Shown here: in pieces, positions 49,332 to 57,756 of the stretch
Position numbering within the stretch: position 1 is the first letter of the stretch
Layout of the letters: each line of letters begins with the position of its first letter
DNA from: Armatimonadota bacterium
GTDB lineage: Bacteria > Armatimonadota > HRBIN16
Length of the DNA stretch: 64,000 nt
Reading direction: 5' to 3'
NCBI GenBank assembly: GCA_026003175.1
Contig: BPGT01000001.1
Location: 720,839-784,838, forward strand
Made by a program: the position numbers and the translations under genes
Notes under the pieces: model-generated
What the model was told of the DNA's origin: nothing
Databases searched by the model: none
What the model saw: only the letters and a program-made list of their open reading frames with translations

Positions 49332-49874
49332 GTGGGCGTTATCGGATATCTGACCGTCGCGGAGGTAGAACCTTCGTTGTTCCTCGGCGCGGCGATGACT
49401 ACCGACTCGTTCGGTCTACCCGTAGAGTTTCGTTACACCGAGCCGGTACGCGCGACGTCGTTACAGCGCATCCTGTACGGCAACGCGTTGCACCGTTATT
49501 TGTGTCGGGAGGTGATTGCCTCCGCCCTGTTGCAGGCGATGGAGAGCCGTCCAGAGGTGTGGGTGGTGCAGGATGAGCTATTGCTGGAGCCGCTGGAAGC
49601 AATGAAGGCTCCTGTAGTGATGCTATTTTCAACCGAGATGGCGCCGATGAGCGATTTGGGCGCGACGATGCCTGCGGGCGATGGAGAGATGCTGGTTCAG
49701 CTTTCCCTTGCTGGTGCGCCATTGCGCGTGCGGTTTGGTAACGAGGACGCTGGACTACAGCGTCAGGCGGTGCAGGCGCTGACCGAAGCGGCGCGTACCA
49801 TGGACGTGCTGGAGCCGCTGAGCCGCTTACAGCAGGCGGTGCGCGCGGTGCGGCAGGAGCAGGAAGCGGCTTGA
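49332..49874 (+). CDS. Conserved-looking cytoplasmic protein of unknown function
   Basis: 180 residues from a GTG with GAGGAGGCG a few bases before it. It begins GVIGYLTVAEVEPSLFLGAAM, continues with LPVEFRYTEPVRATSLQRILYG and has an alpha/beta pattern, with a helical C-terminus (LQRQAVQALTEAARTMDVLEPLSRLQQAVRAV). There is no signal peptide, TM or known motif. The stop overlaps the start of the next gene. The consistent codon use and strand coupling argue that it is real. I could not assign a family. Confidence 0.7.
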   Translation: MGVIGYLTVAEVEPSLFLGAAMTTDSFGLPVEFRYTEPVRATSLQRILYGNALHRYLCREVIASALLQAMESRPEVWVVQDELLLEPLEAMKAPVVMLFSTEMAPMSDLGATMPAGDGEMLVQLSLAGAPLRVRFGNEDAGLQRQAVQALTEAARTMDVLEPLSRLQQAVRAVRQEQEAA

Positions 49875-50680
49875 ATATGTCGTGGTGGGGATGTTTTTGG
49901 GTTCGGATACTGACGTGGTTTCTCGCTGTGGAACAACCATCGGTGCATGGAGGGAACCTGGCGGTTCCTTCTCCGGCGGTAGCGGTCGTTCCTGTACGAC
50001 GTGGGAATCTCTCCGTTTATCTACCACGCCCTCTTCACTGTCGGGTTGTGGGCGTTTCCGCCCGCGCGCAGCGCTGCGCGGTGCGTCACCTTTCTCCACC
50101 GAGGACGCAGGTGCGTATGGTGTGTGCTCCCTCCGCTATCGCGAGAGTGCAAGCCGTGCCTCTGGCGATTCGTATACGGTCGTGTAAGCTCGTACCGATG
50201 CGTGCAACCTTACCTGTGCCTCGTCGCGTATTATTATACAGGTATCAGCCCGCGATTCGTGCTCGCGTGCGCCTGTTGCCAAAGCAAGTGAGAACCGTCA
50301 GCGCGGGTTTGCAGTGGCGCTGTCGGACGCAGCAGGTAACCGTCGAGCGGTTTCGCTGTCGAAGTGTGTACTCCTCGCTGGCATGGCAATTGCCCATCGC
50401 CCGACGTGCATTGTGCTTCGAGCACCTGGCGGCGGAGCACCGTCGCCAGTGCCGGGATGCGTTACAGCGAGCCGCGAAAGGATACGCGCGCGTCCAGAGC
50501 GTATACTACCCTGTACCCGCGCACGCTGTTGCACGCCTTGAGATAGACGAGCGGGTCGGTGTGCTTTACGTGCATCCCCGCAAGGGACGTTCAGACGTTG
50601 TCCCTGCTTGTTTGTGGGTGGTGTCGGGGGTGCAGCTGGTAGACGGTCGCGCCGTACGTGCGGTGCTGAGGATGATCTGA
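49871..50680 (+). CDS. Arginine-, valine- and cysteine-rich protein of unknown function
   Basis: 269 residues from a TTG at 49871 that overlaps the preceding stop (an ATG at 49877 is the alternative). Composition is unusual: about 10 Cys, many Arg and Val, few acidic residues in the first 160 positions (for example CRVVGVSARAQRC). The C-terminal 70 residues are more ordinary (ARLEIDERVGVLYVHPRKGRSD). There are no known motifs. Both ends share overlapping stop/start signals with neighbours, and the frame stays open for 810 bases. Even so it could be a high-GC artefact, so confidence is moderate. Confidence 0.55.
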   Translation: MNMSWWGCFWVRILTWFLAVEQPSVHGGNLAVPSPAVAVVPVRRGNLSVYLPRPLHCRVVGVSARAQRCAVRHLSPPRTQVRMVCAPSAIARVQAVPLAIRIRSCKLVPMRATLPVPRRVLLYRYQPAIRARVRLLPKQVRTVSAGLQWRCRTQQVTVERFRCRSVYSSLAWQLPIARRALCFEHLAAEHRRQCRDALQRAAKGYARVQSVYYPVPAHAVARLEIDERVGVLYVHPRKGRSDVVPACLWVVSGVQLVDGRAVRAVLRMI

Positions 50681-51186
50681 TGGGGCTACTTTTTCTGCTG
50701 GCGCAGGCGGTTCTGCTTATTCTGGCGGGTGTGATGGCGCTGCGTGTGCGTGAGGAACTGCAGCTGCTGGTGCGGCAGGCCGCCTCGCAACAGCAGGGTG
50801 AGCAGATAAAGCGTCTGCACGAGGAACTGCAGCAGACCCTGCGTGAGGTGCGTACGACCTTAAGCGAGGGTATCGTGCAGCTGGAGGGACGCATCACGCG
50901 GGCAGAACAGGTGCTACGCATGTTGGAGGCGCACCTGCCGGACGAATCGGCGGGGCCGCCTTCGGATTCGCAAGACGCCGCACGGCGTGTTCCTGTAGAG
51001 CGCATCCTCGCGCTGGCGGATACCGGTTGTGACGTGAAGGAGATTGCGCGATTGACAGGTGTAGCAGAGGGCGAGGTGCTGCTGGTATTGCAGCTGCGCG
51101 CGCAACGGGTAGACCAATCAGGTAACACTTTTGAAGAGCCATCTTCTGGCAATTTTGCCCGGAGGAACGAAGGGACGGACGAATGA
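50680..51186 (+). CDS. Membrane-anchored coiled-coil protein with C-terminal HTH-like segment (SwrB/YlxL-like plan)
   Basis: 168 residues from the ATG at 50680, sharing a base with the previous stop (TGATG). An N-terminal TM helix (about 3-22, LLFLLAQAVLLILAGVMALRV) is followed by a coiled coil (about 25-90). The end, ILALADTGCDVKEIARLTGVAEGEVLLVLQL, looks like a short helix-turn-helix of the DUF6115/DUF2802 type. SwrB/YlxL of Bacillus has this same plan and helps assemble the flagellar export gate. The resemblance is one of architecture; a similar role is only inference. Confidence 0.7.
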   Translation: MGLLFLLAQAVLLILAGVMALRVREELQLLVRQAASQQQGEQIKRLHEELQQTLREVRTTLSEGIVQLEGRITRAEQVLRMLEAHLPDESAGPPSDSQDAARRVPVERILALADTGCDVKEIARLTGVAEGEVLLVLQLRAQRVDQSGNTFEEPSSGNFARRNEGTDE

Positions 51187-51203
51187 GAGGAGAACGAATC
51201 ACG

Positions 51204-52274
51204 ATGCGAAAATGGCTACCACTGTGGATAGCGATTCCGGTGGCGATGATGCTGGTTGCCACCAGCTGTGGCAGGAAGACCGTCGGCAGAGTGAATGACA
51301 AAGCGATCAGCCAGGCGGAATATTACAAAACGCTGGAGCGGATGGCAGTGCCCATAACGCAGGGCGAGAACCCCATGCGCGACCCTGCTACCGGTCGTCT
51401 GATGCGTGAACAGGCAGGGTATCTCGCGCTGCGGATGCTGGTAGACCGCCAGATTATCCTCGATATGGCAGAAAAAGAGAAAGTGATGCCCACTGAACAG
51501 GAGATTAACCAGGCGCTTGAGCGACAGAAGAAGCTGCCCGATTTCAATGAACGACTAAAAATGCTCGGCTACACGCAGGACGACCTGAAAGAGGATATCA
51601 AGGTGGAGCTGGCAGCCTTCAAGCTCATCACCAAGGGCATCACCGTCAGCGATGATGAGGTGAAGAGGGCGTATCAGCAAAACATCCAGCAGTTTACCAT
51701 TCCAGCACAGGTGCAGGTGGCGCTGATTCTGATGGATAACCGCAAAACGCTGGAGCAGGTGCAGTCTCAAATCAAAAAAGGCGTGGATTTCTCGGTGTTA
51801 GCCACGCAGTACAGACTGCCCGATATGCCTGTAAGCGCCAATGTCACCAGCGTATGGTTTTCGGAGAACAACGATATGTTCCGACGATTTCCCTACCTGT
51901 GGCAGACTCTGCAGAAGACGCCCGTGGGAGCTTTGACCCCACCGCAGCCCATCAAGTTACAGTCGGCACAGGGCAAAGTAGTGGACGGCTGGGTTATCTT
52001 CAAGGTGCTGGGCAAGAAAGACCGCCAGGTGCGTCCGCTGGACGAAGTAAAAGAGGACCTGCGTCGGCTGCTGATGCAGGCAAAGAGCAAGCGCAACCTG
52101 GTGCGCGAACTGATGCAGATGCGGGCACAGGCAAAAGTATCGTTTGAGATACCGCGTTTCAACCGCCGCTGGCAAGAAGAAATGAAACAGTTGCAGCAGC
52201 AGCTTCAGGAAACACAATCGCCGCCTTCCGTTCCCACGGTGCCAGCGCCGTCCACCGGGGGCTCGACGCCTTAA
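51204..52274 (+). CDS. SurA/PrsA-like periplasmic lipoprotein (peptidyl-prolyl isomerase family)
   Basis: 356 residues from the ATG at 51204, with AGAGGAGA 11 bases upstream; an ATG at 51183 that overlaps the previous stop is possible. The N-terminus ends with a lipobox-like VATSC (about Cys 22). Residues 27-145 match the SurA N-terminal chaperone fold (VGRVNDKAISQAEYYKTLERM, then LVDRQIILDMAEKEKVMPTEQEINQAL). About 150-290 is a parvulin-like domain with degenerate motifs. A Pro/Thr-rich tail ends the protein. It should assist folding of exported or outer-membrane proteins. It is the last gene of the operon, followed by a hairpin. Confidence 0.85.
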   Translation: MRKWLPLWIAIPVAMMLVATSCGRKTVGRVNDKAISQAEYYKTLERMAVPITQGENPMRDPATGRLMREQAGYLALRMLVDRQIILDMAEKEKVMPTEQEINQALERQKKLPDFNERLKMLGYTQDDLKEDIKVELAAFKLITKGITVSDDEVKRAYQQNIQQFTIPAQVQVALILMDNRKTLEQVQSQIKKGVDFSVLATQYRLPDMPVSANVTSVWFSENNDMFRRFPYLWQTLQKTPVGALTPPQPIKLQSAQGKVVDGWVIFKVLGKKDRQVRPLDEVKEDLRRLLMQAKSKRNLVRELMQMRAQAKVSFEIPRFNRRWQEEMKQLQQQLQETQSPPSVPTVPAPSTGGSTP

Positions 52275-52281
52275 CTCGCAA

Positions 52282-52304
52282 GAGGCAGCCCGTTGGGTTG
52301 CCTC
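52282..52304. terminator. Bidirectional hairpin between the SurA-like gene and galT
   Basis: A 10-bp stem with one G-T pair (GAGGCAGCCC at 52282-52291, GGGTTGCCTC at 52295-52304) and a GTT loop, lying 7 bases after the plus-strand stop and 6 bases before the end of the convergent galT gene. It can terminate either transcript. Confidence 0.65.
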
Positions 52305-52310
52305 GCTGCG

Positions 52311-53342
52311 CTATATTCCCAATTGCTGTACCTGCTCGCGCAGATAGGCGGCAGTTTCCTCGGGAATGGCTGTGGTGATGTAAATACCGCTTCCCAGCTC
52401 GAATCCGGCGGGTGTGGTCAGGCGCGGCACGATTTCAAGGTGCCAATGGTAGTAGTCCATGCAGCTATCGCGCAGGGGAGCAGTATGCAGCACGGCATTG
52501 TAGTCGGGGTTGTTCGCTGCGCGGTAAAGCAGCAGCAGCGTTCGGCGTAGCGCTTCTGCCAGAGGCGCGATATCTTCTCCCTTCGCCTCCGCCACGAAGG
52601 ATGCACTATGCTGGCGCGGCAATATCATCAGTTCGAAGGGAAAGCGGGAGGCGAAGGGAGCCAGCACCACATAGTGCTCGGTGCTCAGCACGATTCTCTC
52701 GCCGCTTTCTATCTCTTTCGCCAGCATGTAGCAGTATACACATGTCACACGGTCATCGTAGAAGCGGCGTGCCTCCTCGACCTCTTCGCGGATGTTGGTG
52801 GGCACGATGGGCGTAGCGATAAGCTGGGAGTGCGGATGTACCAACGACGTGCCTGCTGCTGCTCCGTGGTTGCGGAACACCTGCACGAAGGCGATGCGAT
52901 GGTCCTGCGCCAGAGTACGCATCCGCTGCAGTACCGCCTGCAGCACCAGCTCCACTTGTTCCTGTGGCAGGGTAGCCAGTGTCTGATTGTGCTGGGGCGT
53001 TTCGATAATTACCTCATGCGAGCCGTAACCGTTGATGGTGGTAAAAATCTCGGGATGCTTTATCTCCCATTTCGCCCCCAGGGAAAGGGCGGCGAACTTG
53101 TTCGGCACCACGCGCACCTTCCATCCTGGTTGATTCGGCTCGCTGCCGTTGCGCAGAGCGTACACCTCCGGCGGGGTCTGCGTTTCGTTGCCCTCACAGA
53201 AGGGGCAGTCGTCGCGATGGTCAGGTTCCTCCTGCACGATTGCCTGCTTCAGGAACTGGTGCGGGCGCTTGGCGCGCTCTTTAGAAACAATCACCCACCG
53301 TTTGGTAGCGATGTCCTGGCGCAGTTCCGACACGTTGATCAC
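52311..53342 (-). CDS. galT: Galactose-1-phosphate uridylyltransferase
   Basis: A 343-residue Leloir-pathway enzyme converting galactose-1-phosphate and UDP-glucose to UDP-galactose and glucose-1-phosphate. Nucleophile H171 lies in LVHPHSQ; the Zn site uses C46 and C49 (DDCPFCEG) with a later His. FRNHGAAAGTS and HWHLEIVPRL are conserved. The length matches the bacterial class I enzyme. It overlaps the thioesterase gene at its start. No galK or galE is adjacent, so it may also serve UDP-sugar recycling for envelope glycans. Confidence 0.94.
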   Translation of the reverse strand: MINVSELRQDIATKRWVIVSKERAKRPHQFLKQAIVQEEPDHRDDCPFCEGNETQTPPEVYALRNGSEPNQPGWKVRVVPNKFAALSLGAKWEIKHPEIFTTINGYGSHEVIIETPQHNQTLATLPQEQVELVLQAVLQRMRTLAQDHRIAFVQVFRNHGAAAGTSLVHPHSQLIATPIVPTNIREEVEEARRFYDDRVTCVYCYMLAKEIESGERIVLSTEHYVVLAPFASRFPFELMILPRQHSASFVAEAKGEDIAPLAEALRRTLLLLYRAANNPDYNAVLHTAPLRDSCMDYYHWHLEIVPRLTTPAGFELGSGIYITTAIPEETAAYLREQVQQLGI

Positions 53343-53833
53343 TCCTTCCGCTCAAACTCTTGTAGCAGATCTTCCGGCGAGACGGCGTCCGGGTCGTGTA
53401 TCATCATCTTCAGCACTTCGGTGGTGCGTTCCTTGCCGATGGAAACATATTTGCCGACGGCGCGAACGTACACTGTACCCATCTCATCTACAATTTCCCC
53501 GTGCGCGTACCAGACCCTGCCTCGCCGCTGGGTCATCTGCGCCCGCGCGGTCAGAGGGGTATGTAGCGGTACCGGCTTGAGGAAGCGTGTGCTGATTTCC
53601 GCCGACATGCTAAACTCTCCCGTCTGCATCGTCGCTGCCCAGCCCATCAGTTCATCCAGAATGCTCATGAGCACACCGCCATGCGCAATGCCCGGATAGC
53701 CCATCTGTTCCTCGCGCAAGAACAGCGGCACGCTCGCACCGTGTTCGTCGGCATAGAAACGAACGTTCAGCCCCTTGGGGTTGCGTTCTCCACACACAAA
53801 GCAAGTATAGGAATGGGGTAGCTTACGCGGCAT
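53339..53833 (-). CDS. PaaI-type hot-dog-fold thioesterase
   Basis: 164 residues from the ATG at 53833; the longer frame to 54145 runs backwards through tRNA genes and is discarded. CFVCGERNPKGLNVRFYAD is a cysteine-containing start found in this PaaI-like subgroup. GYPGIAHGGVLMSILDELMGWAA is the core hot-dog helix motif with the catalytic Asp/Glu. ISTRFLKPVPLHTPLTARAQM and the VYVRAVGKYVSIGK strand complete the fold. It probably hydrolyses an acyl-CoA. It precedes and overlaps galT by 4 bases. Confidence 0.9.
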   Translation of the reverse strand: MPRKLPHSYTCFVCGERNPKGLNVRFYADEHGASVPLFLREEQMGYPGIAHGGVLMSILDELMGWAATMQTGEFSMSAEISTRFLKPVPLHTPLTARAQMTQRRGRVWYAHGEIVDEMGTVYVRAVGKYVSIGKERTTEVLKMMIHDPDAVSPEDLLQEFERKE

Positions 53834-53929
53834 CTGTCTTCTATACCTCCATCTACTATGGTCAGCAAACAACGTAAAATTACCCGAAGAGACAGGGGAA
53901 TCCTGTTTTGGCTTGCCCTCTTCTTTCCC

Positions 53930-53959
53930 TTGACAGAGGCAAGCAACGCACTGTATAAT
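53930..53959 (+). promoter_or_regulatory. Consensus promoter of the tRNA cluster
   Basis: TTGACA (53930-53935) and TATAAT (53954-53959) both match consensus exactly, with an 18-base spacer. The predicted start near 53966 is about 12 bases before tRNA-Glu. Together with the promoter at 29611-29639 it shows that the housekeeping sigma factor uses standard recognition sequences. Confidence 0.8.
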
Positions 53960-53977
53960 AAGAGCGCAAGGGCATGG

Positions 53978-54054
53978 GGCCCCATCGTCTAGAGGACTAG
54001 GACACCTGGTTTTCAGCCAGGAGATCGGGGGTTCGAATCCCCCTGGGGCTACCA
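53978..54054 (+). tRNA. tRNA-Glu (anticodon TTC)
   Basis: A complete cloverleaf. The acceptor arm GGCCCCA pairs with TGGGGCT with an initial G-T pair, and the anticodon arm CCTGG-TTTTCAG-CCAGG carries TTC. The T arm is GGGGG-TTCGAAT-CCCCC. The CCA end is encoded (54052-54054). It is the first of three tRNAs in a row behind a consensus promoter. Confidence 0.95.
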
Positions 54055-54062
54055 TTTTCGGT

Positions 54063-54147
54063 GCCGAGGTGGCGGAACTGGTAGACGCGCACGTTTGAGG
54101 GGCGTGTGCCGCAAGGCGTACGGGTTCAAGTCCCGTCCTCGGCACCA
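54063..54147 (+). tRNA. tRNA-Leu (anticodon GAG)
   Basis: A type II tRNA with a long variable arm (TGCCGCAAGGCGT). The acceptor GCCGAGG pairs with CCTCGGC. The anticodon stem CACGT pairs with GCGTG around the loop TTGAGGG, giving GAG. The T arm ACGGG-TTCAAGT-CCCGT is canonical, and CCA is encoded. It lies 8 bases after tRNA-Glu. Confidence 0.95.
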
Positions 54148-54153
54148 GCAGGT

Positions 54154-54228
54154 GGGCGATTAGCTCAGCGGAAGAGCGCCTCGTTCACACCGAGGAGGTC
54201 GGAGGTTCAAGTCCTCCATCGCCCACCA
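54154..54228 (+). tRNA. tRNA-Val (anticodon CAC)
   Basis: The acceptor GGGCGAT pairs with ATCGCCC. The anticodon arm CCTCG-TTCACAC-CGAGG carries CAC. The T arm GGAGG-TTCAAGT-CCTCC is canonical and CCA is encoded at 54226-54228. It ends 13 bases before the convergent third prepilin gene. Confidence 0.95.
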
Positions 54229-54241
54229 TTTGTTTTGATGA

Positions 54242-55012
54242 CTACTGCAGCTCCGGACAGGGCGCCTGCCCCCAAGCACCGCCGATTACGTCCTTCTTCA
54301 GGCAGAACCAGCCGTTGTCCAGCTTGCCGTTGCCGTTGAAGTCGCCCAACGTGCTCTTCCTCAACCACTTCGCGTGCCCGTCACAGAAGACCACATTGTT
54401 GCCCTGATTGTGGCGCTCGGCAATCTGCTCCCCGAACAACGCCGTACCAGCTGCACCCCTGCACGTGTTCCATGACACAGGGGTTAGCCATAGCGCCCCC
54501 GGATAGGTGGCGCCGGGGTTGACCGCCTTGGTGATTTCGGTCATCGCGACGGTTTCGGCGGGACGGTCAATCGCTCCCATGGTCATAACGGAGCCGTCGG
54601 GTGTGGCGAAACCGGGACCGAGGTAGTAGTAGTTGTAGCCGTAACTACCACTGCCCCACCAAGCCGAGCTTTCCGGCGGAACACCTGTCACCCGTGGGTC
54701 ACAAAACTCACCGCTACCGGCAACGATGCTCGCACTGGGACACACCAGAATGCCTCTGTTCTTCATGTAGGGCAAGAGCACTGCATGCCAGTACCCTACT
54801 TGAGTGCCGTACCAGTAAAGCGGCAAAGTCTCCTCGTAGTCGGTTACGTACATGTTCCATGCCAGAGCGAGCTGCTTGGTGTTCGAGAGGCAGGCGGTAG
54901 CTCGCGCTTTATCACGAGCCTGTGCGAACACCGGGAACAGGATGGCTGCCAGTATAGCGATAATCGCGATGACTACCAGCAGCTCAATGAGCGTAAACGC
55001 TTTTCGGGACAC
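54242..55012 (-). CDS. Prepilin-like protein with DUF1559-type domain and EF-hand/dockerin-like tail (third copy)
   Basis: 256 residues from a GTG at 55012 preceded by AAAGGAGG at a 9-base spacing; ATG starts further upstream lie before that site. [19 protein letters not shown] is the prepilin helix with Ala at the cleavage position, then [26 protein letters not shown] gives the DG signature. The tail differs from the other two copies: [17 protein letters not shown] contains a DxNxNGxxD Ca-binding loop like one dockerin/EF-hand repeat. No small TM gene follows it; tRNA genes are downstream instead. Confidence 0.87.
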   Translation of the reverse strand: MSRKAFTLIELLVVIAIIAILAAILFPVFAQARDKARATACLSNTKQLALAWNMYVTDYEETLPLYWYGTQVGYWHAVLLPYMKNRGILVCPSASIVAGSGEFCDPRVTGVPPESSAWWGSGSYGYNYYYLGPGFATPDGSVMTMGAIDRPAETVAMTEITKAVNPGATYPGALWLTPVSWNTCRGAAGTALFGEQIAERHNQGNNVVFCDGHAKWLRKSTLGDFNGNGKLDNGWFCLKKDVIGGAWGQAPCPELQ

Positions 55013-55093
55013 TGTGTCAATCCTCCTTTTGAGACGCATGGATGCCCCACACCTGAGAGGTGGGAGCAAGGTCGTATAACATTATGCATTCTC

Positions 55094-55123
55094 AATATAC
55101 TGCCTTCGGCACCCTGTTGTCAA
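55094..55123 (-). promoter_or_regulatory. Promoter of the third prepilin gene
   Basis: On the minus strand TTGACA (55118-55123) and TATATT (55094-55099) have an 18-base spacer. The leader before the GTG at 55012 would be about 75 bases and can form a small hairpin around CCCACCTCTCAGGTGTGGG. The other prepilin promoter (47799) also gives a long leader. Confidence 0.65.
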
Positions 55124-55290
55124 TATCCGGAATATGACAAAATAAAGAATCTTCATCTACGAGCACTACCGCTTTGTGTCTGCAATGAACCCGCATCGAG
55201 CAGGAAACCGCCCGCTACAGGCTTAATTTGTTCTTACCTGCGCTTGTGCTGAACCGATTAATAATCGCTGACGGCGAGGTGTTTTACGTG

Positions 55291-57672
55291 ATGAACCTGT
55301 TTGCTACCGACTACGGCTATTTCGCCGAATCAGGCGACGAATATGTGATCGTCCGCCCCGATACACCCATGCCCTGGGTGAACGTTATTTCCAACGGGGA
55401 CTACGGCATGGTAATATCCCAAGTGGGCAGTGGTTACAGCTGGCGCACACACGCCAGCATGAACCGCCTTACCCGCTGGGAACAGGACCTTGTGCGCGAC
55501 CGCTGGGGCAAGTACCTCTACCTGCGCGACGTGGAAACCGGCGAGTTCTGGAACCCAACGTGGCATCCCTGCCCGAACAAACTCCAAACATATCGAGTGC
55601 GACACGGATGGGGTTATTCGGTCTTTGAGGGCGATTACAGACAAATCACCAGCGAACTTACCCTGTTTGTGCCTCTTGAAGAGCCTTGTGAGGTCTGGTT
55701 GTTACGTTTACATAACAAAGGAAACACTGTGCGCCGGCTACAAATATTTTCGTATCTGGAATGGTTGTTGGGAACTGCCCCCGACTGGCATCGTGAGTTC
55801 CGACGGCTGTTTATTGAAACACGATATGATCCTGAGCGTGGCGTGCTATTCGCCACCAGTGTGATGTGGGATATTCCCGGCAGGAGCAATACGCACTGGA
55901 ACAGTGACTGGGAGTATGTGGCGTTTCACAGCGCCTCGGTGATGCCTGCCGGTTTCGATGGGGACAAACGCGCGTTTCTTGGAAAATACGGTGACCTGGA
56001 CGCCCCACAGGTAGTTGTGGAAGGCAGGTCGCGTGGTACACAGGGACGCTGGGGTGATGGCGTCGGCAGTCTGCAGGTAGTTGTCGAAATTGCGCCGGGC
56101 GAGTCCACAGAAGTGGCTTTCGTGCTGGGCGCTGCGGATAACGAAGGACAGGCTCTGTCGCTGGTGGAGAAATATCGCCATTTGCCCACTGTGCATGATG
56201 TACTGACGCAGGTCAAGCGGTTCTGGAAAGAGACGGTAAGCGGTCTTGTTGTGCAGACGCCAGATGATGCCGTCAACGTGATGGCGAACGGCTGGCTGAC
56301 GTATCAGGCGATTTGCTGTAGGTTGTGGGCGCGTACCGCCTACTATCAAACAGGCGGCGCGTACGGCTACCGTGACCAGCTACAGGACAGTCTGGTGTGG
56401 CTATTGCTGGGGCAACCTCAGCGCACGCTGGAGCAGATTCGTCTGCACGCCGCACACCAGTATCAGGACGGCACGGTGTTGCACTGGTGGCACCCACTGG
56501 CTGAGCAGGGCTTGCCTTCCCACTATAGCGACGACCTGCTGTGGTTACCGTTTGTCACGCTGCACTACCTGCTGGAGACGGGCGATTTCAGCTGTTTGCA
56601 GGAGGAGATGCCCTTCTTCGACGGCAGCTCTGCACCTCTGCTGGAGCACTGTCTGCGGGCATTGAATAAGGCGCTGAGCCGACGCAGCGGGCGGGGTTTG
56701 CCGTTGATTCTGCAGGCGGACTGGAACGATGGCATGAACGCCGTGGGCATCGGCGGTAAGGGTGAAAGCGTGTGGATGGCGCACTTTTTGCACTATCTGC
56801 TGACGCGCTGGGCGGAGCTGCCCGTGCTGGATGAGCAGACCGCTACCCGCTTCCGCAGAGAGGCGCAATCCCTGCGCGAGGCAGTGAACACGCACGGCTG
56901 GGACGGCAAATGGTACTGGCGGGCGAGCACCGATTCGGGCAGACTGGTCGGTTCAGCGCAAAATACGCAGGGGTGTATCTTCCTCAACGCGCAAACATGG
57001 GCGGTTATCGCCGATACTGCACCTCCCGATCGTGCCGAGCAAGCTCTGCAGTCCGCACGCGAGCACCTGTACAAGCAGTACGGCGCGCTGTTGCTGGCTC
57101 CGGCGTACAGTGTTCCTGACCCAGAGATTGGCTACCTCACTCGCTACGCGCCGGGCACACGCGAGAACGGCGGCGTCTATTCGCACGCGGCGTGCTGGGC
57201 AGTGCTGGCAGAGCGCAAGCTGCATGGTGTGCAGGCTGCCTATCGGCTGTGGCGCAGCTTCTGCCCGCCGATACGGGGGATGGAACCGGAACGCTATGTT
57301 GCCGAACCCTACGTGATGCCCGGCAATGTGGATGGACCCGATTCGCCGTACGAGGGCAAAGGTGGCTGGACGTGGTACACTGGCTCGGCGGCGTGGTATC
57401 TGCGTGCGCTGGTGGAGGGTGTGCTGGGCATCGAAGCCACCCTGAACGGCTTGCGCGTGCAGGCGCAGTTGCCGGAGGAGTGGGAATCGTTCCGTGTGCA
57501 ACGGCGTTTTCGGGGAAGTACTTACGATATCATTGTGCGTCGGGCACAGCAAGGCGAAGAAGCAGGATGTACAGTGGATGGACAGCGCTGGCAGGGGGAT
57601 ACGCTGCCGGTGTTTGAAGCGGGTACAACGCACCGGGTGGAAGTGGTGCTGAGTACGCAGACAGCCCGCTAA
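55291..57672 (+). CDS. GH94-family glycoside phosphorylase-like protein
   Basis: 793 residues from the ATG at 55291, with GGCGAGGT 10 bases upstream; a GTG at 55288 also fits. There is no signal peptide, so it is cytoplasmic. The first 270 residues are the N-terminal beta-sandwich (GYFAESGDEYVI, LTRWEQDLVRDRWGKYLYLRD). An (alpha/alpha)6 barrel follows with YRDQLQDSLVWLLL and the catalytic-Asp motif QADWNDGMNAVGIGGKGESVW (D480). It resembles cellobiose/chitobiose phosphorylases and the GH94 part of cyclic glucan synthases. It should cleave a beta-linked disaccharide with phosphate; the exact sugar is unknown. Confidence 0.87.
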   Translation: MNLFATDYGYFAESGDEYVIVRPDTPMPWVNVISNGDYGMVISQVGSGYSWRTHASMNRLTRWEQDLVRDRWGKYLYLRDVETGEFWNPTWHPCPNKLQTYRVRHGWGYSVFEGDYRQITSELTLFVPLEEPCEVWLLRLHNKGNTVRRLQIFSYLEWLLGTAPDWHREFRRLFIETRYDPERGVLFATSVMWDIPGRSNTHWNSDWEYVAFHSASVMPAGFDGDKRAFLGKYGDLDAPQVVVEGRSRGTQGRWGDGVGSLQVVVEIAPGESTEVAFVLGAADNEGQALSLVEKYRHLPTVHDVLTQVKRFWKETVSGLVVQTPDDAVNVMANGWLTYQAICCRLWARTAYYQTGGAYGYRDQLQDSLVWLLLGQPQRTLEQIRLHAAHQYQDGTVLHWWHPLAEQGLPSHYSDDLLWLPFVTLHYLLETGDFSCLQEEMPFFDGSSAPLLEHCLRALNKALSRRSGRGLPLILQADWNDGMNAVGIGGKGESVWMAHFLHYLLTRWAELPVLDEQTATRFRREAQSLREAVNTHGWDGKWYWRASTDSGRLVGSAQNTQGCIFLNAQTWAVIADTAPPDRAEQALQSAREHLYKQYGALLLAPAYSVPDPEIGYLTRYAPGTRENGGVYSHAACWAVLAERKLHGVQAAYRLWRSFCPPIRGMEPERYVAEPYVMPGNVDGPDSPYEGKGGWTWYTGSAAWYLRALVEGVLGIEATLNGLRVQAQLPEEWESFRVQRRFRGSTYDIIVRRAQQGEEAGCTVDGQRWQGDTLPVFEAGTTHRVEVVLSTQTAR

Positions 57673-57756
57673 AGGAGAATCCCCGCTCGAAAGGGAATCA
57701 TCGCAAGGGCGCATGGATTTTGCGCTCGCACTAACGAGGGCGTTAGGAGGAACGCG

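Noticed and set aside
50298-51152. Minus-strand open frame of 284 residues
   Set aside because: Ser/Arg/Cys-rich translation without motifs, antisense to the coupled plus-strand operon.
53834-54145. Extension of the thioesterase gene
   Set aside because: It would read antisense through tRNA-Glu and tRNA-Leu.
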